Assembly (NCBI GenBank): GCA_905234005.1
Contig: CAJOFW010000066.1
Span: 1-16,046, forward strand
Direction of reading: 5' to 3'
DNA: 16,046 nt
Source of the DNA: an uncultured Oscillospiraceae bacterium
Lineage (GTDB): Bacteria; Bacillota; Clostridia; Oscillospirales; Oscillospiraceae
Below the pieces are notes generated by a model. That model had not been told where the DNA came from. It did no database searches and saw nothing but the letters and a program-made list of their open reading frames with translations. The position numbers and the translations under genes are program-made. Of the stretch, positions 13,340 through 16,046 are shown piece after piece (position 1 is the first letter of the stretch; each line of letters opens with the position of its first letter).

Positions 13340-14520
13340 AACGGGACTATCAGACGCACGTCTTCACGATGACGTACACGGCGGACGTGTCCGGCGTGTG
13401 CTCGGCCATGTACGAGCTGGGCGGGATGTCGGTGCTGCACGACCCGTCCGGCTGCAACTCGACCTATTCGACGCACGACGAGCCGCGCTGGTTCGACACG
13501 GACAGCCTGATGTATGTGTCCGGTCTCGACGAGGTGACGGCGGTCATGGGCGACGACAGCGTGCTGATTTCCGACGTGGTGCAGGCAGCAAGGGATTTGA
13601 ACCCTCGTTTCATCACGCTCTGCGGCGCGTCGATACCGCACATCATCGCGTTCGACTATCGCGGCGTGGCGCACCTGATCGAAAAGGAATGCGGCATACC
13701 CGTCCTTCCCGTCGCGACGGACGGGCTGAAATCCTACACCAGCGGCGTCGGCCTCGCCCTGCGGGCCTTTCTCGAGCGCTTCGCCGACCCCGCCGAGCAC
13801 GAAACCGCGCCGGCAAACGCCGTGAACCTCCTCGGCGTGACGCCGCTCGACTTCTCGATCAACGACAATGTGAAGGTTCTGCGCCGAACGCTCGAAAACG
13901 CCGGCCTTGCCGTCAACGCCTGCATGGCCATGGGCGACTCGTTCGAGACGCTGACACACGCGTACCGCGCCCGGTGCAACGTCGTCGTGTCCTCCGCCGG
14001 ACGGCGGGCGGCGAGGTATATGAAACGCAAATGCGGCATCCCGTCCGTGGAGGGGCTTCCCATCGGCGCGGACATGGCGGCGGCGCTTGCGGACGCCGTC
14101 CGTCAGTCGCTCGCGGACGGCCTGGACAGGACGGTCTGGGACGCGTTCGGCAATACCGGCCGCTATACCGTGCCGGACGGCGGCGTCGTCGTCATCGGCG
14201 AGGAGGTCTTCGCCAAATCCCTCGCCGCCGCCGTGAACCGTCTTTCTCCGGATAAACGCGGGGGACGGGAGGCATACCCGCTCTGGCCGGACGAGGACGA
14301 GGGCCTGCCCGAGGCGGAGGTCATCGCCGCCGTACGGGCGGCGCATACGGTCATTGCCGACCCGCTGTACAGGGTCGCGGCGAGGGCCGGCGCGCCGGCG
14401 GAATTCATCCCGTTTCCGCACGAGGCGTATTCCGGCCGCATCTACCGGGCGGACATCCCGGTGTTCACCGGGCCGGACTTTTCGGTGGAATCGCTGCTCA
14501 CGGGCGGCGCTTCTATATAA
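13336..14520 (+). CDS. NifK-like subunit of a nitrogenase-like reductase (nitrogenase component 1 family)
   Basis: A 394-residue second component 1 protein, shorter than NifK (about 520). It keeps three N-terminal cysteines in NifK-like order: Cys22 (SGVCSAMYEL), Cys40 in LHDPSGCNSTYS (the counterpart of VHGSQGC) and Cys96 (ITLCGASIPHII). Together with the preceding subunit these could hold a bridging Fe-S cluster that receives electrons from the NifH-like protein. Rossmann-like repeats follow, including VNLLGVTPLDFSINDNVKVL (about 168-187) and VVVSSAGRRAARYM, as in the family. It starts at ATG 13336 with a four-base overlap with the NifD-like gene, so the two are translationally coupled as expected for stoichiometric partners. 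There is no sign of a bound-cofactor domain beyond this core. It could equally be called NifE/N-like; the assignment as K is by order and motif. Confidence 0.87.
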   Translation: MKRDYQTHVFTMTYTADVSGVCSAMYELGGMSVLHDPSGCNSTYSTHDEPRWFDTDSLMYVSGLDEVTAVMGDDSVLISDVVQAARDLNPRFITLCGASIPHIIAFDYRGVAHLIEKECGIPVLPVATDGLKSYTSGVGLALRAFLERFADPAEHETAPANAVNLLGVTPLDFSINDNVKVLRRTLENAGLAVNACMAMGDSFETLTHAYRARCNVVVSSAGRRAARYMKRKCGIPSVEGLPIGADMAAALADAVRQSLADGLDRTVWDAFGNTGRYTVPDGGVVVIGEEVFAKSLAAAVNRLSPDKRGGREAYPLWPDEDEGLPEAEVIAAVRAAHTVIADPLYRVAARAGAPAEFIPFPHEAYSGRIYRADIPVFTGPDFSVESLLTGGASI

Positions 14521-14579
14521 GTCAACTGACCCCGATGCACTGCCGACGGCGTCCAGAGGGGCAAGAAGGGAGTATTCAA

Positions 14580-15863
14580 ATGAACGTATCCATGCACAAA
14601 AGACTTGCGGCGCTGATTGTCTGCCTCGCGATGGTTCTGAGCCTCGCCGCCTGCGGCGCGTCCGGCGGCGGCACGGCTGCGGAGACGGCCGGGGAAGCGG
14701 CTGCGGAGCCGGCCGAAAACGCGGCGGAAGAAGCGGTGGCGGAGACGGCGGCGGAAGCGGTTGAAGAGGCCGCTGCGGAAACGGCGGAAGAGCCGGAGGG
14801 CGAGGCTGCCGACGAAGCCGAAGCGGAGCCGGCCGGAGCGGCGGAGACGGTCACGATCGACCGCACGGTCACGGTACCGACGAATCCCGACGGCGTCGTG
14901 ATCCTCGATATCCTGCCGCTGGCCTCGGTTCTGACCGTGTTCCTCGGCTCCGCGGAGACGATCCTCGCCATGGAGCCGGCGAGCATGAACGCCGCGAAAA
15001 ACGGCATCCTGTCCGAGCTGTTCCCCGAGGTGCTGGACGTGAGCACCGATATCATGAACGGCGACGACGTGAACGTCGAGGCGCTGCTGGCGCTCGAGCC
15101 TGATATCGTGTTCTACAACGCCTCCAGCGCGACGCTGTGCGAGGAGCTGGAGAACGCCGGTCTCACCGCCGTGGCCGTCTCCCCGACGAAGTGGAACTAC
15201 GACTGCATCGTGACGTACGACAAGTGGATCGAGCTTCTGAGCGAGATCTATCCCTCGCAGGGCAGCTCCGATCTCCGCGAGATGGTCTCCGATTTCAGCA
15301 CGACGATCTATGACACGATCCAGGCCCGCGTCGCGGACATGGATGACAGCGAGCGCAAAAACGTGCTCTTCCTCTTCCAGTACGACGAGAACACGATGAT
15401 CACCTCCGGCTCGAGCTTTTTCGGTCAGTGGTGGTGCGACGCCTCCGGCGCGCTGAACGCCGCGAACGAGGTCGCGGCGGACAACAAGAACGCCGCCATC
15501 ACAATGGAACAGGTCTACGCCTGGGATCCCGACGTGATCATCATCACAAACTTCACCCAGACGCAGCCGGACGACCTCTATAACAACGCGATCGGCGACG
15601 ACGACTGGAGCACCGTGACCGCCGTCGTGGACGGGCAGGTCTACAAAATGCCCCTCGGCACCTATCGCACCTACACGCCGGGCGTCGATACGCCGATGAC
15701 GCTCGAATGGCTTGCGTCGATCCTCTATCCCGACCTCTTCCCGGAATTCGACCTCACGGCGGACGTGCGCGCCTACTATGCCGACCTCTACGGTGTGGAG
15801 CTGACCGACGAACAGATCGAGGCGATGTATCATCCCTCCGCCGCTGCGGGGAGCTGGAAGTGA
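14580..15863 (+). CDS. ABC transporter substrate-binding lipoprotein (FecB/BtuF type) with Ala/Glu-rich linker
   Basis: A 427-residue lipoprotein anchored outside the membrane. The signal MHKRLAALIVCLAMVLSLAAC ends in lipobox LAAC with Cys25. Residues of about 32-90 are a low-complexity Ala/Glu linker. The rest is a periplasmic-binding-protein-2 fold of the type used for iron-siderophore, haem and cobalamin uptake: VVILDILPLASVLTVF, VNVEALLALEPDIVFYN, then ITMEQVYAWDPDVIIITNF, and a C-terminal WLASILYPDLFPEFDL. The binding domain has three cysteines (ATLCEEL, NYDCIV, WWCDAS), unusual for this class. ATG 14580 follows AAGGGAG at 14566-14572. It is 59 bases after the NifK-like gene with no terminator between them, so it belongs to the same operon. 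The ligand cannot be named; a metal chelate or tetrapyrrole is plausible from family and context. Confidence 0.92.
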   Translation: MNVSMHKRLAALIVCLAMVLSLAACGASGGGTAAETAGEAAAEPAENAAEEAVAETAAEAVEEAAAETAEEPEGEAADEAEAEPAGAAETVTIDRTVTVPTNPDGVVILDILPLASVLTVFLGSAETILAMEPASMNAAKNGILSELFPEVLDVSTDIMNGDDVNVEALLALEPDIVFYNASSATLCEELENAGLTAVAVSPTKWNYDCIVTYDKWIELLSEIYPSQGSSDLREMVSDFSTTIYDTIQARVADMDDSERKNVLFLFQYDENTMITSGSSFFGQWWCDASGALNAANEVAADNKNAAITMEQVYAWDPDVIIITNFTQTQPDDLYNNAIGDDDWSTVTAVVDGQVYKMPLGTYRTYTPGVDTPMTLEWLASILYPDLFPEFDLTADVRAYYADLYGVELTDEQIEAMYHPSAAAGSWK

Positions 15864-15988
15864 CCTCCTCGCGTTGAAAAACGGGTATACCGGCGAGACG
15901 GATGCAGCGATAGAACCGCACCGACAAACACACCGGTAAATCACGATACCGAGTATAATTAGTACATCCAAAACAGGGGGGAAGCGCT
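15864..15988 (+). other. Intergenic gap with a -10-like TATAAT
   Basis: The gap of 125 bases has a perfect TATAAT at 15954-15959, but the position 17 bp upstream reads CACCGG, a poor -35. A weak internal promoter for the permease is possible. No terminator is seen, so co-transcription with the binding protein is also likely. AGGGGGGAAG at 15975-15984 is a good ribosome-binding site for GTG 15989. Confidence 0.35.
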
Positions 15989-16046
15989 GTGCGTAAGCCT
16001 CGGACATTTATCATATTCACGGCGGCGATGCTTGTGGCGCTCCTCG
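15989..16046 (+). CDS. Start of probable ABC transporter permease (FecCD type), 3' partial
   Basis: Only the first 19 codons are in the window, starting with GTG 15989 after a strong AGGGGGG ribosome-binding site. The product begins with a basic end (MRKPRTF) and then hydrophobic residues (IIFTAAMLVALL), as expected of a first membrane helix. Because it follows a FecB-type binding protein, a FecCD-family permease is the expected gene. The sequence itself shows only a membrane-protein-like N-terminus, so the call rests mainly on context. Confidence 0.5.
   Translation, partial: MRKPRTFIIFTAAMLVALL

Noticed and set aside
11269..14520. Genuine nitrogen-fixing nifHDK
   Set aside because: Both component 1 proteins are short, the FeMo-co histidine region is absent, and no nifB/E/N or other nif genes are in view.
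14442..16007. A 521-codon open frame on the - strand opposite the binding protein
   Set aside because: It is biased in Arg, His and Val as antisense frames of GC-rich genes are. It crosses the NifK-like 3' end and the permease start and has no recognisable domain.

Overview
The window looks like a chromosomal segment of a GC-rich anaerobic Clostridia-type Firmicute, most plausibly an Oscillospiraceae-like gut lineage. This is inferred from the V-type ATPase, the electron-bifurcating NfnAB, YajC followed by a small polytopic membrane protein, and the use of Shine-Dalgarno sites and sigma-A-like promoters. The lineage was not confirmed by any search. Nearly all coding is on the + strand; one gene, an exonuclease, is on the - strand.

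Layout. (1) 1-2601: the end of a V/A-type ATPase operon, with the C-terminus of catalytic subunit A and complete subunits B and D, closed by a strong terminator at 2622-2663. (2) 2687-3657: yajC behind a near-perfect promoter. Its product carries an unusual lipoprotein signal. A 17-bp hairpin then overlaps the start region of a four-helix membrane protein. (3) 3658-4839: an AT-rich repeat-bearing spacer and a XerC/D-like tyrosine recombinase that appears to lack the usual catalytic lysine. (4) 4856-5992: a shared bidirectional terminator, then a - strand DEDDh exonuclease with a zinc-ribbon-like tail. (5) 5997-8582: cell-wall genes ddl and murF. murF is broken by a frameshift in its middle. 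(6) 8617-10926: nfnA-nfnB, the electron-bifurcating NADH-dependent ferredoxin:NADP+ oxidoreductase, with its own promoter and terminator.

(7) 10998-16046 is the most interesting part. A regular array of six ATGAYRA heptamers (13-14 bp period) lies just upstream of a strong promoter. The promoter feeds a structured leader in which a terminator hairpin can be disrupted by a perfect 9-bp competing pairing. Then come a NifH-like Fe protein with intact P-loop and both cluster cysteines, a NifD-like and a NifK-like subunit that lack recognisable FeMo-cofactor ligation, a FecB-type substrate-binding lipoprotein with a long Ala/Glu linker, and the first codons of what is probably the permease. No nifB, nifE, nifN or other cofactor-assembly gene is seen. 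The simplest reading is a non-N2-fixing, nitrogenase-like ATP-driven reductase operon coupled to uptake of a metal chelate, tetrapyrrole or similar ligand. The neighbouring NfnAB could help balance the low-potential ferredoxin pool that such a reductase would draw on. The substrate is unknown.
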